NCBI RefSeq assembly: GCF_000430705.1 | Contig: NZ_AUMN01000003.1 | Location: 1 to 64,000 of the forward strand | Length of the DNA stretch: 64,000 nucleotides | Origin: Arthrobacter castelli DSM 16402 | GTDB lineage: Bacteria; Actinomycetota; Actinomycetes; Actinomycetales; Micrococcaceae | Direction: 5' to 3' | Part shown: piece by piece, positions 20,221-28,560 of the stretch | How the letters are laid out: the number at the start of each line of letters is the position of its first letter | Position numbering within the stretch: the stretch's first letter is position 1 | Program-made: the position numbers and the translations under genes | Notes under the pieces: generated by a model | What the model saw: the letters and a program-made list of their open reading frames with translations, nothing else | Database searches by the model: none | What the model was told of the DNA's origin: nothing

Positions 20221-21144
20221 CTACTTCTTCTCTTTCTGCTCTGGCGGCGGCTCTGGCATGTGCTGCCCGACGCTCTGCAGGTTGGGCCCGAAGAGGGAGT
20301 CGAAGTCTTCGGTGAGGGTCTCGTAGTCCCAGCCGCCGTTCTGGAAGGCCGTCGATACCTCTTCGGGATGTGACCAGAGGGCCAGCCGGTCGCCGCCGGC
20401 GCCGACGGCCTGTCCCGAGACCTTGGCCGCGTCGTCGGAGGCCAGGAAGGCGACCACCCCTGCGACGTCGGACGGGTTGCCGAAGCCGAGCGCGCGGCGG
20501 GCGAAGGGCGGCATCTCTTCGCCGCGGGCTGCGGCGTCCACGAATTCCTTAAAGAAGGGAACGGTTTCGGTCATGGCTGTGGCAGCGACGGGGATGACGG
20601 CGTTGACCGTCACTTCGGCCCTGGCCAGTTCCATCGCCCAGGTGCGGACCATGCCCACGATGCCGGCCTTTGCCGCGGCGTAATTGGTCTGGCCGAAGTT
20701 GCCGCGCTGGCCGGTGGGGGAGCCGATGCAGATGATCCGGCCGCCCTCGCCCTGCTCGCGGAACTTCATCGCGGCTTCGCGGACGCAGGTGAAGGTGCCG
20801 CGCAGGTGCACATTGACGACGGCGTCGAAGTCCTCATCGGTCATCTTCCACAACACCTTGTCGCGCAGCACGCCGGCGTTATTGACCAGGATGTCCAACC
20901 GGCCAAAATTGTCGACGGCGGCAGCCACCAGTTGGCGGGCGGTCTCGGACGATCCAACGGGCGCGACTGATGCGACTGCCTTGCCGCCGTCGTTCTCAAT
21001 GGCGGCGACCGCATCCTTGGCGGTCTGCTCGTCGACGTCGTTAATCACGACGGCGGCGCCCTGTCGCGCCAGTTCCTGCGCGTAGGCCAGGCCGAGGCCT
21101 TGTCCGCTGCCGGTCACGATGGCGACTTTGCCTGCCAAACTCAT
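20221..21144 (-). CDS. SDR-family 3-hydroxyacyl-CoA dehydrogenase-like protein
   Basis: The 307-residue protein is a short-chain dehydrogenase with TGSGQGLG (nucleotide loop), NNAGVLRD and the catalytic YAAAK (in QTNYAAAKAGIVG). The style and the C-terminal extension resemble the 3-hydroxyacyl-CoA dehydrogenase unit of multifunctional enzyme 2. The ATG at 21144 is behind AGGAG. It is the first gene of the leftward operon and would oxidise the 3-hydroxyacyl-CoA made by MaoC. The C-terminus is rich in Pro, Glu and Lys. Confidence 0.9.
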   Translation of the reverse strand: MSLAGKVAIVTGSGQGLGLAYAQELARQGAAVVINDVDEQTAKDAVAAIENDGGKAVASVAPVGSSETARQLVAAAVDNFGRLDILVNNAGVLRDKVLWKMTDEDFDAVVNVHLRGTFTCVREAAMKFREQGEGGRIICIGSPTGQRGNFGQTNYAAAKAGIVGMVRTWAMELARAEVTVNAVIPVAATAMTETVPFFKEFVDAAARGEEMPPFARRALGFGNPSDVAGVVAFLASDDAAKVSGQAVGAGGDRLALWSHPEEVSTAFQNGGWDYETLTEDFDSLFGPNLQSVGQHMPEPPPEQKEKK

Positions 21145-21211
21145 TACTGCTCCTGACGTTGGGGTGCGGCCCGTGGCGGGCCCCGGTCTGACTCCATCAC
21201 AGTAAAAATAA

Positions 21212-21224
21212 TTGAAAAAGTCAA
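21212..21224. promoter_or_regulatory. TTGA-N5-TCAA palindrome in the divergent promoter region
   Basis: TTGA-AAAAG-TCAA (extended ATTGA/TCAAT, 21211-21225) lies 68 bases before the SDR start in an unusually AT-rich stretch. The same half-sites and spacing occur ahead of the marR gene (22995-23007). It is a candidate operator for that MarR protein. Confidence 0.5.
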
Positions 21225-21263
21225 TAGATGAGAACATCATGGAGATTCAGGAAATTAATCGGC

Positions 21264-21290
21264 ACAACCGTTGACGTTTACAACCATTGA
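21264..21290. promoter_or_regulatory. Direct repeat in front of the CoA ligase gene
   Basis: ACAACCGTTGA (21264-21274) and ACAACCATTGA (21280-21290) are direct repeats with 10 of 11 bases equal and a 16-base period. They overlap a possible -35 element (TTGACG). They could bind an activator or a second regulator. Confidence 0.35.
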
Positions 21291-21366
21291 TCTTAGCGTT
21301 GTATTCACGGGTGAGCGTCATCACATGACGGTGGAATCAGGAACCGACCAACCGGAGGAGCGCATT

Positions 21367-22974
21367 GTGGAGAATCAAGGATCAGGGTCGTGGATTCATC
21401 GCCGGCGCATCAAGTCGGGCGGGAAAACGGCACTGATCATTGACGATCATGAAGTGACCTATGCCCGCCTGGCAGAGCGGATCGACCGGTTGGCTGATGC
21501 CTTTCGCCAGTGGGGCATCGGGCGTGGGGACCGGGTGGCCTATCTCGGCGAAAACCATCCGTCGTTCCTGGAGACGTTCTTTGCTGCCGGAACGCTGGGC
21601 GCCGCATTTGTTCCCCTGAACACCCGTTTGGCTCCGCCGGAGGTCCAGTTTGCGCTGCAGGATTCCGGGGCATCGGCCTTGGTGTACTCCCAGGAGCTGG
21701 CGCCGCTGGCAGGCAGTGGCGCGAAGGGTACGGCTGTGGTCCACGCCGCCGTCGTCCGCCCTGATGCCGCTGGACCAACATCCGGTGACGGCGGCACTTC
21801 TGCCGGTCCCGGCAGCGAGGCCACGGCGGCAACATCCGGGGGTGACGGCGTCGAGGGTGCCGTGGATTTTGCAGCACTGCTGACCGAAGGATCGCCGGAG
21901 CACCTTGACCTGCCGGTCACCCACGATGACCCGGCGATGATCCTCTACACCTCGGGGACCACGGGCAAACCCAAGGGCGCCATACTGACGCACGGCAACC
22001 TGGTCTGGAACTGCATGAACGCCCTGGTCGACTTTGACCTGCGCAGTACGGATGTGGCGCTGATGATCTCGCCCATGTTCCACGTCGCTTCCCTCAACAT
22101 GGGGGTGCTGCCCACCTTGCTCAAGGGCGCCACCGTGGTGCTGGAACCCCGCTTCAAGCCGGGTCGGGCACTGGCGCTGATCGAGAAACACCGCGCCACG
22201 TATATCAGCGGTGTTCCGACCACCTACCAGATGATCGCCGAGCACCCCGACTGGGACAAGACGGATATCAGCTCGTTGGAGAAACTCACCTGTGGCGGGT
22301 CGGCCGTGCCGCTGCGCACGCTGGAAGCGTATGAACGCAAGGGTCTTCCGTTCACCCAGTGCTACGGCATGACGGAGACATCCCCGGGGGCCACAGTGCT
22401 GCCGCCGGAGAAGACCCGGGAGAAGGCCGGATCGGCAGGCATGACGCAGTTCTTCACCGACATTCGGATCGTGGACCCGGCCGGCGAGCTCGTCGGACCG
22501 CACGCCGTCGGCGAGATCCAGATCTCCGGGCCCAACGTGATCCGCGAGTACTGGAACCGGCCCGATGCGACAGCCGACAGCTTTGCCGACGATCAGTGGT
22601 TCCGTTCCGGGGACATGGGCTATTTCGACGACGAGGGGTTCATCTACATCACTGACCGGATGAAGGACATGATCATATCCGGCGGCGAGAACATCTACCC
22701 CGTCGAAATCGAACAGATCATCCTCGAGCTGGAGCACGTGGCAAGTGCCGCCGTCGTCGGCGCCGCGGATGAGAAATGGGGCGAGGTGCCGATCGCGGTG
22801 GTGACGCCCGTGGAGGGAGCAGCGCTGACGGCCGAGGATGTGCAGGCTCACCTGGACGGGCGGCTGGCCCGGTACAAACTGCCCAGGCAGATCGTGTTGG
22901 CCGACGACCTCCCGCGCACAGCCAGCGGAAAAATCCGCAAGGCGGATCTGCGCAAGCAGTACGGGAACGTGTAG
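21367..22974 (+). CDS. AMP-forming acyl/aryl-CoA ligase (CouL-like)
   Basis: The 535-residue enzyme activates a carboxylic acid to its CoA thioester with ATP. The P-loop YTSGTTGKPKG is at 194-204, followed by the core motifs QCYGMTETSPG, WFRSGDMGYFDDEGFIYITD and the late PRTASGKIRKADLR with the catalytic lysine. The GTG at 21367 has a strong GGAGGAG at the right distance, so I prefer it to the ATGs at 21271 and 21325. A Gly/Thr/Ser/Ala-rich insertion of about 40 residues (bases 21746-21862) interrupts the N-terminal domain. It is divergent from the SDR operon and probably starts the pathway. Confidence 0.92.
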   Translation: MENQGSGSWIHRRRIKSGGKTALIIDDHEVTYARLAERIDRLADAFRQWGIGRGDRVAYLGENHPSFLETFFAAGTLGAAFVPLNTRLAPPEVQFALQDSGASALVYSQELAPLAGSGAKGTAVVHAAVVRPDAAGPTSGDGGTSAGPGSEATAATSGGDGVEGAVDFAALLTEGSPEHLDLPVTHDDPAMILYTSGTTGKPKGAILTHGNLVWNCMNALVDFDLRSTDVALMISPMFHVASLNMGVLPTLLKGATVVLEPRFKPGRALALIEKHRATYISGVPTTYQMIAEHPDWDKTDISSLEKLTCGGSAVPLRTLEAYERKGLPFTQCYGMTETSPGATVLPPEKTREKAGSAGMTQFFTDIRIVDPAGELVGPHAVGEIQISGPNVIREYWNRPDATADSFADDQWFRSGDMGYFDDEGFIYITDRMKDMIISGGENIYPVEIEQIILELEHVASAAVVGAADEKWGEVPIAVVTPVEGAALTAEDVQAHLDGRLARYKLPRQIVLADDLPRTASGKIRKADLRKQYGNV

Positions 22975-22994
22975 AACAATGAGAATGCGAACGG

Positions 22995-23007
22995 TTGACC
23001 ACCTCAA
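22995..23007. promoter_or_regulatory. TTGA-N5-TCAA palindrome ahead of marR
   Basis: TTGA-CCACC-TCAA lies 35 bases before the marR start and matches the site at 21212-21224 in half-sites and spacing. This would fit autoregulation by the MarR protein. Confidence 0.5.
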
Positions 23008-23041
23008 TCGTCGTGGCGATGTTTAACACGAAGGAGCGCGC

Positions 23042-23530
23042 ATGTCACCGATCACCGAACCTGATGAAGCTACACCGGTTGTCCGCGGGGAGAGCCGGCT
23101 GATGGAGGCCGGCATTGTGGGCGATATTGAATTCCTGTTGGCGAGGGCGCGGGCGGTGGGCAGCGTGCGGGCCAACCAGGGGCTGGCCGACGTTGGCCTG
23201 AAGGTGCGCTCCTACTCAGTACTGGCTCTGGCGTGCAGCGGTTTGGGGCCGTCGCAGCGCGAGATGGCGGGGTTCCTGCGACTCGATCCGAGCCAGATTG
23301 TGGCGCTGGTCGACGAGCTTGAGCGGCGCGAGCTGGTGGCGCGGGAGCCGGACTCCCGCGACCGGCGATCGAAGGTCGTCACGGGCACTCGTGCCGGGCG
23401 TACCTTGCAGACGAAAGCGGCCCGGATGGTCCGGACCGCCGAGGACAGGTCACTGTCACCACTGTCCGAAACCGAGCGCGAGCTGCTCAGGGACTTGCTT
23501 CGGCGGGTCGCGTTCGAATCACCCACCTAA
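23042..23530 (+). CDS. MarR-family regulator (CouR-like)
   Basis: The 162-residue protein is a winged-helix MarR repressor. The recognition region is PSQREMAGFLRLDPSQIVAL and the wing is EPDSRDRRSKVVTGT. MarR regulators of this type in hydroxycinnamate clusters respond to the acyl-CoA intermediate and not to the free acid. It lies 67 bases after the CoA ligase. Two matching palindromes, one in front of this gene and one in the divergent promoter, suggest that it controls itself and the SDR operon. Confidence 0.9.
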   Translation: MSPITEPDEATPVVRGESRLMEAGIVGDIEFLLARARAVGSVRANQGLADVGLKVRSYSVLALACSGLGPSQREMAGFLRLDPSQIVALVDELERRELVAREPDSRDRRSKVVTGTRAGRTLQTKAARMVRTAEDRSLSPLSETERELLRDLLRRVAFESPT

Positions 23531-23553
23531 AACGAAAGTACATGGGGTCCGTC

Positions 23554-24567
23554 ATGAAACATATGTTCGCCAAGGCAGCAGCCGCGGGATCGGTTCTGGC
23601 ACTAGCACTTACCGGCTGCGGGGGCGGCTCACCATCGGCAACCGGAGAATCATCCGGGTCGACCGGCTCGTCCGGCTCCGGCGGCTCCGGAGAAGGGTCG
23701 CTGACGAAACTCACCGTTGGCGTCATCCCAATTGCACCCTCCGCGGCAGTGCAGCTGGGCATCAACGAGGGCATATTCAAGGAGCACGGACTCGACATCT
23801 CGCTGGATACAGCCCAAGGCGGGGCGGCCATGCTTCCGGCGGTCTCCACCGGAGACCTGGACGTGGGGGTCGGCAACCCGCTGTCGGTGATCCTGGCCAA
23901 CGCTCAGGGCCTGAACATGGATATTGTCACCGGTTATACCAATTCCAAGTCCGAGGGCGATGACATCACCGGCGTCATCGCCGACGCCGATGACAACATT
24001 GACTCCTGGGCCGACCTCGAAGGCAAGACCGTCGCGGTCAACACACTCAACGGCCAGGGCGACCTGACGATCATGGAAGCAGTGGCCCAGGACGGCGGGG
24101 ACCCGCAGGCGGTGAACTTTGTGGAGTTCGCCTTCTCTGACATGCCGGGCCAGCTCGAAGCGGGAAACATCGACGCCGCTTGGTTCCCGGAGCCGTTCCT
24201 CACCCAGCTGGCCAATAAACAGGGCATGGAGCTGGTCGGGTACAACTACCAGGACACCATCCCGGGATTGAGCACCATGGTGACGTTCAGCAGCCAGAAG
24301 TTCGCCGAAGGGAACCCGGAAGTGATGAAGCAGTACCGCGCTGCGATGACCGAAGTGCTGGAATTCGCCGAGCAGAATCCGGACCGGGTGCGCGAGGTGA
24401 TGACGGAGTTCCTCAACATGCCCGAAAAGACCGCGTCCAACCTCCGGTTGGAGAAGTTCGACGCCGAGGTCAAACGGGATAAGCTGCAGGCCTTGGTCGG
24501 TCTGATGCAGAAATACGGGGTCGTCGAGGGCGAGATCAAGCTGGACGGGATCATCAACGCGGACTAG
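23554..24567 (+). CDS. ABC substrate-binding lipoprotein, NitT/TauT (NMT1-like) type
   Basis: The protein of about 337 residues is a periplasmic-type binding protein of the nitrate/sulfonate/aromatic-acid class. The signal peptide ends in LTGC with lipidated C22, followed by a Gly/Ser/Thr linker. The domain shows LTVGVIPIAPSAAVQLG, SWADLEGKTVAVNTLNGQGD and AAWFPEPFL. Two other in-frame ATGs (23542, 23563) are possible. It is 23 bases from marR, so it probably belongs to the cluster and may bind the aromatic or short-chain acid. No permease or ATPase gene is nearby, so the transporter is incomplete here. Confidence 0.87.
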   Translation: MKHMFAKAAAAGSVLALALTGCGGGSPSATGESSGSTGSSGSGGSGEGSLTKLTVGVIPIAPSAAVQLGINEGIFKEHGLDISLDTAQGGAAMLPAVSTGDLDVGVGNPLSVILANAQGLNMDIVTGYTNSKSEGDDITGVIADADDNIDSWADLEGKTVAVNTLNGQGDLTIMEAVAQDGGDPQAVNFVEFAFSDMPGQLEAGNIDAAWFPEPFLTQLANKQGMELVGYNYQDTIPGLSTMVTFSSQKFAEGNPEVMKQYRAAMTEVLEFAEQNPDRVREVMTEFLNMPEKTASNLRLEKFDAEVKRDKLQALVGLMQKYGVVEGEIKLDGIINAD

Positions 24568-24624
24568 TTGCTTCGACCACCGGCGGCTGGTTCCGATCAG
24601 GATGCCAGACCGCTCGGGCATATT

Positions 24625-24644
24625 TCTTACGCTCTGAAGTAAGA
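24625..24644. promoter_or_regulatory. Operator-like palindrome before vapB
   Basis: TCTTAC (24625-24630) pairs with GTAAGA (24639-24644) across 8 bases, 15 bases before the antitoxin start. Toxin-antitoxin pairs of this type repress their own promoter at such sites. A GTAAGA half-site is repeated immediately after (GAGTAAGA). Confidence 0.5.
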
Positions 24645-24658
24645 GTAAGATTAGGGTC

Positions 24659-24889
24659 ATGAGGATTACGTCGAAGGGCCAGGTGACCATCCCGGGGCCA
24701 CTGCGGGAAAAGTTCGCGCTGCTTCCGGATACCGACGTCGATTTCGTCGAGGACGGAGACGGTGTGCGGATCGTGAAGAGCACGTCGGGCAAGCCGGATC
24801 GCGGCGCCCGTGCCCTCGGACTCTTGAAGGGGAGCGCCACGACGAGCATGACGACCGATGAGATCATGGACCTCACCCGTGGTGACTGA
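24659..24889 (+). CDS. AbrB-type antitoxin (VapB-like)
   Basis: The 76-residue protein has an N-terminal AbrB/MazE swapped-hairpin domain (MRITSKGQVTIPGPLREKF, then VDFVEDGDGVRIVKS). A C-terminal tail (TTSMTTDEIMDLTRGD) would cover the toxin. The tail TDEIM(D)LTRG is typical of VapB partners of PIN toxins. The stop overlaps the toxin start by 8 bases. Confidence 0.88.
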   Translation: MRITSKGQVTIPGPLREKFALLPDTDVDFVEDGDGVRIVKSTSGKPDRGARALGLLKGSATTSMTTDEIMDLTRGD

Positions 24890-25322
24890 TTCCGGAGGCG
24901 GGACCAGGCGGTACCTCGTCGATTCGAATATATTGCTCGACATAGCCAGCGAGGACCAGGAGTGGCAGGGGTGGTCGACGGAGGCGCTGGCGCAGGCGAT
25001 GCGACGCGGAACGGTGGCCATTAACCCGCTGATTTATTCTGAGGTCTCAGTCGGTTATGACAGGATCGAAGCGCTCGACGATGCACTTCCACAGCACCTG
25101 TATATGCGATTGCCGCTTCCATACGAAGCCGGGTTCCTCGCTGGAAAGGCATTTGCGCAATATAAAGCCCGCGGAGGCGGCAAGAGTGCTCCGCTTCCGG
25201 ACTTCTTCATCGGCGCCCATGCTGCGATCTCAGGCCTGACGCTGATCACCAGGGATGCCGCGCGATGCCGAACCTACTTTCCCACGGTCGATCTGGTCAC
25301 CCCTCGTGGCCGGGATCGCTAG
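24882..25322 (+). CDS. PIN-domain ribonuclease toxin (VapC-like)
   Basis: The 146-residue protein is a PIN nuclease, probably a tRNA- or mRNA-cleaving toxin held by the adjacent antitoxin. The first acidic residue is D14 in YLVDSNILLD. INPLIYSEVSVGY supplies the conserved glutamate and LPDFFIGAHAAISG the C-terminal aspartate, followed by LITRDAARCRTYFP. I choose the GTG at 24882, overlapping the vapB stop (GTGACTGA), as is usual in these operons. The pair has lower GC content in its promoter and may have been acquired with it. Confidence 0.9.
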   Translation: MTDSGGGTRRYLVDSNILLDIASEDQEWQGWSTEALAQAMRRGTVAINPLIYSEVSVGYDRIEALDDALPQHLYMRLPLPYEAGFLAGKAFAQYKARGGGKSAPLPDFFIGAHAAISGLTLITRDAARCRTYFPTVDLVTPRGRDR

Positions 25323-25361
25323 CTCCACAGATCGCCGGCTCCAGCCTGGGCCGGGAATCTG

Positions 25362-26444
25362 CTAATCGCCAGCTGGCACCGGGGCAGCCGAATGCCTGTC
25401 GTCCAAGTGCTTGAGGACTGCGGTGGCCGCGGCGCGACCGGCCCGGTTGGCGCCGAGGGTTGAAGCCGAGGCGCCGTAACCGGTGAGGAAGACACGCGGG
25501 TCGGCGGCCACCGCGACGCCGTCGGTCCTGATGCCGCCGCCGGTCTCGCGCAGGTGCAGCGGTGTGAGGTGGTCCAGTGAGGCTCGGAACCCGGTGGCCC
25601 ACAGAATCGCGTCGGCGGCGACCTCGGTGCCGTCGTCGAACATCACCCCGTTCTCAGTGATCGAGGTGAACATGCGGCGCGAGACGAGGACGCCGTCGTC
25701 GATTCCCTGCTGGCACTCCGGAGTCAGCGGCAGGCCGGTGGTGGCGACGACGCTTAGCGGTGGCAGGCCGGCCTCGGTGCGTTCCCGGACGCGTCGTTCC
25801 ACGTCCCGGCCCCATTCGGCGTCGAAGGGGCGGTCGGTGAAGTCGGGCGGGCGACGGGTGACCCACGTGGTGGTGGCGACCTTGGACAGCTGCAGCAGGA
25901 ACTGCACAGCGGAGGTGCCGGCACCCACGACGACGACGTGCTGGCCGCTGAATTCGTCGGCGGACCAGAAGTCGCGGGTGTGCAGCTGGCGTCCCTTGAA
26001 CCGCTCGCGGCCGGGATAGTACGGCCAGTAGGGGCGGTCCCAGGTGCCGGTCGCGTTGACCAGCGTGCGTGTTTGCCAGGTTCCGGCGCCGGTCTCGACG
26101 GTCAGCGCGGCCTCGACGCTGTCGTCGGAGATGACGCGCTGAACCGGCACGGGGCGGTGCACGGGCAGCTCGAATTCGCGCTCGTACTGGTCGTAGTAGC
26201 GGCAGACCACCCGCGACGCTGGTTCTTCCGGGTCCGGCGTACCCAGCGGCATGCCGGGCAGATCGTGGATGTTGTGCGCGGCGCCGAGGGTGAGCGACGG
26301 CCAGCGGTGCCGCCATGCCCCGCCGGGTCCTTCGTTCGCGTCGAGGACGATGAAGTCGTCCTCCGGCGCGAGGCCGCGGCGTTTGAGGTGGTAGGCAGCC
26401 GACAGGCCGGCCTGGCCGGCACCGATGACGACGGCGTCCAGCAT
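25362..26444 (-). CDS. Flavin-containing monooxygenase-like NAD(P)/FAD protein
   Basis: The 360-residue protein has the FAD loop GAGQAG at 8-13, a GGAWRHRWPSL segment and the second nucleotide loop VVVGAGTSAVQ, then ILWATGFRASLDHL. This is the layout of YczY/CzcO-like flavoprotein monooxygenases, which are often annotated as potassium transporters by mistake. The substrate is unknown. The neighbour upstream is an alpha/beta hydrolase in the same direction at 158 bases. Confidence 0.85.
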   Translation of the reverse strand: MLDAVVIGAGQAGLSAAYHLKRRGLAPEDDFIVLDANEGPGGAWRHRWPSLTLGAAHNIHDLPGMPLGTPDPEEPASRVVCRYYDQYEREFELPVHRPVPVQRVISDDSVEAALTVETGAGTWQTRTLVNATGTWDRPYWPYYPGRERFKGRQLHTRDFWSADEFSGQHVVVVGAGTSAVQFLLQLSKVATTTWVTRRPPDFTDRPFDAEWGRDVERRVRERTEAGLPPLSVVATTGLPLTPECQQGIDDGVLVSRRMFTSITENGVMFDDGTEVAADAILWATGFRASLDHLTPLHLRETGGGIRTDGVAVAADPRVFLTGYGASASTLGANRAGRAAATAVLKHLDDRHSAAPVPAGD

Positions 26445-26602
26445 GCTGCGCTCCTTACTGTCAGGGGCCGACCCGTACCGTCAACAGCGATGGATCCTGC
26501 CCGGATATTCCGTCGGTGTTCCTCCCGGGAGTAGTTCGGCGCCTGCCGCGTACAAAGTGCCGGAAATGGCGCTGGAATACTCCTCAGCGGAACGCCGGGT
26601 AA

Positions 26603-27343
26603 CTATCGGCCCGCTGCCAGGCTTCGGATCCGGCCGGCGCAGGCGGCCGGGGCGTTCCAGTGCACCATGTGTCCGGAACCGGGCACGACCGTCAGCCCCG
26701 TCGCCGGGTGGGCTTGGACATACCCTTCGACCTCTGACAGCGGCCGGGTCTGGTCTCCGGCGCCGACGATCACCTGCACCGGTGCGGTGATTTTCTGTGG
26801 TACGTCGGGCGCCACCCCGTCGAGGGCGGCCAGCAGGCTGGCGTCCAGCACGGCCCGACGGATGTCGAACGGCGCCCGCAGCATTTCGTCGTCGGCGGGG
26901 AGCGGATCACCGTACCAGCCGTTTAGGCACATTCGGATGGCTTCGTCGCTGATCGGGCCGTCCAGAAACAGTGCACTGAGCCGCTCACGCGTCGTCTGCG
27001 ACGGGGCAGTGGGTACCATGCCGAGCAGCGTGACCGAGGCCGTCACCTCCGGATAACGGGCGGCAAGGGTGGCGGCGATGCTGCCGCCCAGCGAATGTCC
27101 CACCCAATGGACCGCCGATGGCCTCCTGGCGGCGCCGCGGGCAATGACTTCGGCGATGGACTCAACGTTCCAGTCGAATCCGGCCGGCAGCGGTGCTTCC
27201 GGGCCGTAACCGGGCAGCGGGGGAGCGGCAGTGTGCAGGCCGTGGCGATGCAGCTCGAATTGCAGCGGCGCCCAGTACCCGGTGGGGCAACCCCAGCCAT
27301 GGAGCAGCACCACCTCGGATGCCGATGCTTCGTGCTCGATCAC
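26603..27343 (-). CDS. Alpha/beta hydrolase (BioH-like)
   Basis: The 246-residue protein is an alpha/beta-fold hydrolase. The oxyanion segment VVLLHGWGCP is near the N-terminus, the nucleophile S84 lies in VGHSLGGS, the acid is in VGAGDQTRP and the histidine in PGSGHMVHW. The overall pattern is close to pimeloyl-ACP methyl ester carboxylesterase BioH and to MenH-type enzymes, but no biotin gene is nearby. The GTG at 27343 has GGGGAG at a good distance and removes an unlikely N-terminal extension. Confidence 0.85.
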   Translation of the reverse strand: MIEHEASASEVVLLHGWGCPTGYWAPLQFELHRHGLHTAAPPLPGYGPEAPLPAGFDWNVESIAEVIARGAARRPSAVHWVGHSLGGSIAATLAARYPEVTASVTLLGMVPTAPSQTTRERLSALFLDGPISDEAIRMCLNGWYGDPLPADDEMLRAPFDIRRAVLDASLLAALDGVAPDVPQKITAPVQVIVGAGDQTRPLSEVEGYVQAHPATGLTVVPGSGHMVHWNAPAACAGRIRSLAAGR

Positions 27344-27530
27344 TGTTGGCTCCCCTTCCGTCGTTGGACTCGCGTCGGGCCGCTGCCTATCCAGACTACG
27401 GCCGACCACTGCGCCGCGGGGTGCTTGTGTTACGTGTGGCGAAGGCGGCCGGACCGGCCGGGGCGGGTATTATCTCCACGGTGGGGGACTCTGCTGCTGG
27501 TCCCGGCTCAACGATTTACCGGAGGTGATG

Positions 27531-28457
27531 ATGGAGGGAGTCCTGGAGGGCTTCGCCGTCATTTTCCTGGTCGTGGCCGTAGGTTTCGTGCTGGGCCGGT
27601 TAAAGGTGCTGGGCCCCGACGCTCAGCAGGTGATTTCCCGGCTGGTGTTCTCGGCCGGCACTCCCGCCTTGCTGTTCGTCACGCTGACTGAAGCCGACCT
27701 GGACGACGTGATCTCGCCGTCACTGGCTGTGACGGTCATCTGCACCACCGCCATCGGTCTCTTCTATGCGGCCGTGGCCCGCTGGTGGCTTCGCCGCCGC
27801 ACCGGCGACATGGTCATCGGTGCGCTCGCGTCCTCCTACGTCAACGCCGGAAACCTGGGCATTCCACTGACCGTCTTCGTGCTGGGCGACGCTGCATACG
27901 TGGCGCCGGTGATGCTGTACCAGGTCGTGTTTATGGCCCCGGTGGCCTACGCCGTGCTGGACCTGGATGCGAAGAAGGTGTCGGGGCCGGTCTGGAAACA
28001 ATTGTTGGTGCCGTTGCGGAACCCGATCACCGTCGGCAGCGGGGTGGGCCTGCTCGTCTCCGGGCTGGGCATCCAGCTGCCGGACTTGATCCACCAGCCG
28101 ATCGAGCTCGTCGCCGGGCTGGCGGTGCCCGGGGCCCTGATTGCCTTCGGCCTGTCGCTGTCCACCGGATGGCGGACCAGTGCGCCGTCGCCTGCGGTGG
28201 ACCTGACGCTGATTACGGTGCTGAAGCTGGTGGTCCATCCGGTGCTGACGTTTGTGGTGGGTCACTTTGTTTTCGGGCTCACGGGCACGGTGCTGTTTGC
28301 GGTGTGCCTGTTCGCGGCGCTGCCGACCGCGCAGAATGTGCTGATCGCTGCGATTCGCTACAACCGCGCGGTGGGCGTGGCGCGGCAGGCAGCATTGATA
28401 ACGACGGCGCTGTCCATCCTGCCGATGGTGCTGATCGCCACCGTGATTCCCGCCTGA
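27531..28457 (+). CDS. AEC-family auxin/malate-type transporter
   Basis: The 308-residue membrane protein is an AEC family (auxin efflux carrier) permease with about ten hydrophobic segments. It starts MEGVLEGFAVIFLVVAVGFV and has the family marks LVFSAGTPALLF, SSYVNAGNLGIPLTVFVLGD and the late LFAALPTAQNVLIAA. Bacterial members move malate or other dicarboxylates. Two ATGs are adjacent; the second (27531) has the better distance to GGAGG. It is divergent from the hydrolase. Confidence 0.88.
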   Translation: MEGVLEGFAVIFLVVAVGFVLGRLKVLGPDAQQVISRLVFSAGTPALLFVTLTEADLDDVISPSLAVTVICTTAIGLFYAAVARWWLRRRTGDMVIGALASSYVNAGNLGIPLTVFVLGDAAYVAPVMLYQVVFMAPVAYAVLDLDAKKVSGPVWKQLLVPLRNPITVGSGVGLLVSGLGIQLPDLIHQPIELVAGLAVPGALIAFGLSLSTGWRTSAPSPAVDLTLITVLKLVVHPVLTFVVGHFVFGLTGTVLFAVCLFAALPTAQNVLIAAIRYNRAVGVARQAALITTALSILPMVLIATVIPA

Positions 28458-28484
28458 GGTTCCGGTCAAGGCGCGCGGAGGTCA

Positions 28485-28506
28485 GCCTGCCTTCCCGCCG
28501 GCAGGC
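28485..28506. terminator. Hairpin in the convergent gap
   Basis: GCCTGCC (28485-28491) pairs perfectly with GGCAGGC (28500-28506) between the AEC transporter and the lactonase, which converge. It is a candidate bidirectional terminator with an 8-base loop and no T-run. Confidence 0.4.
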
Positions 28507-28560
28507 GACGCATCAGCCCGCAGCCGTCCCGGCAGGAGGCTCGCGCAGCCGTCGCCGCAG

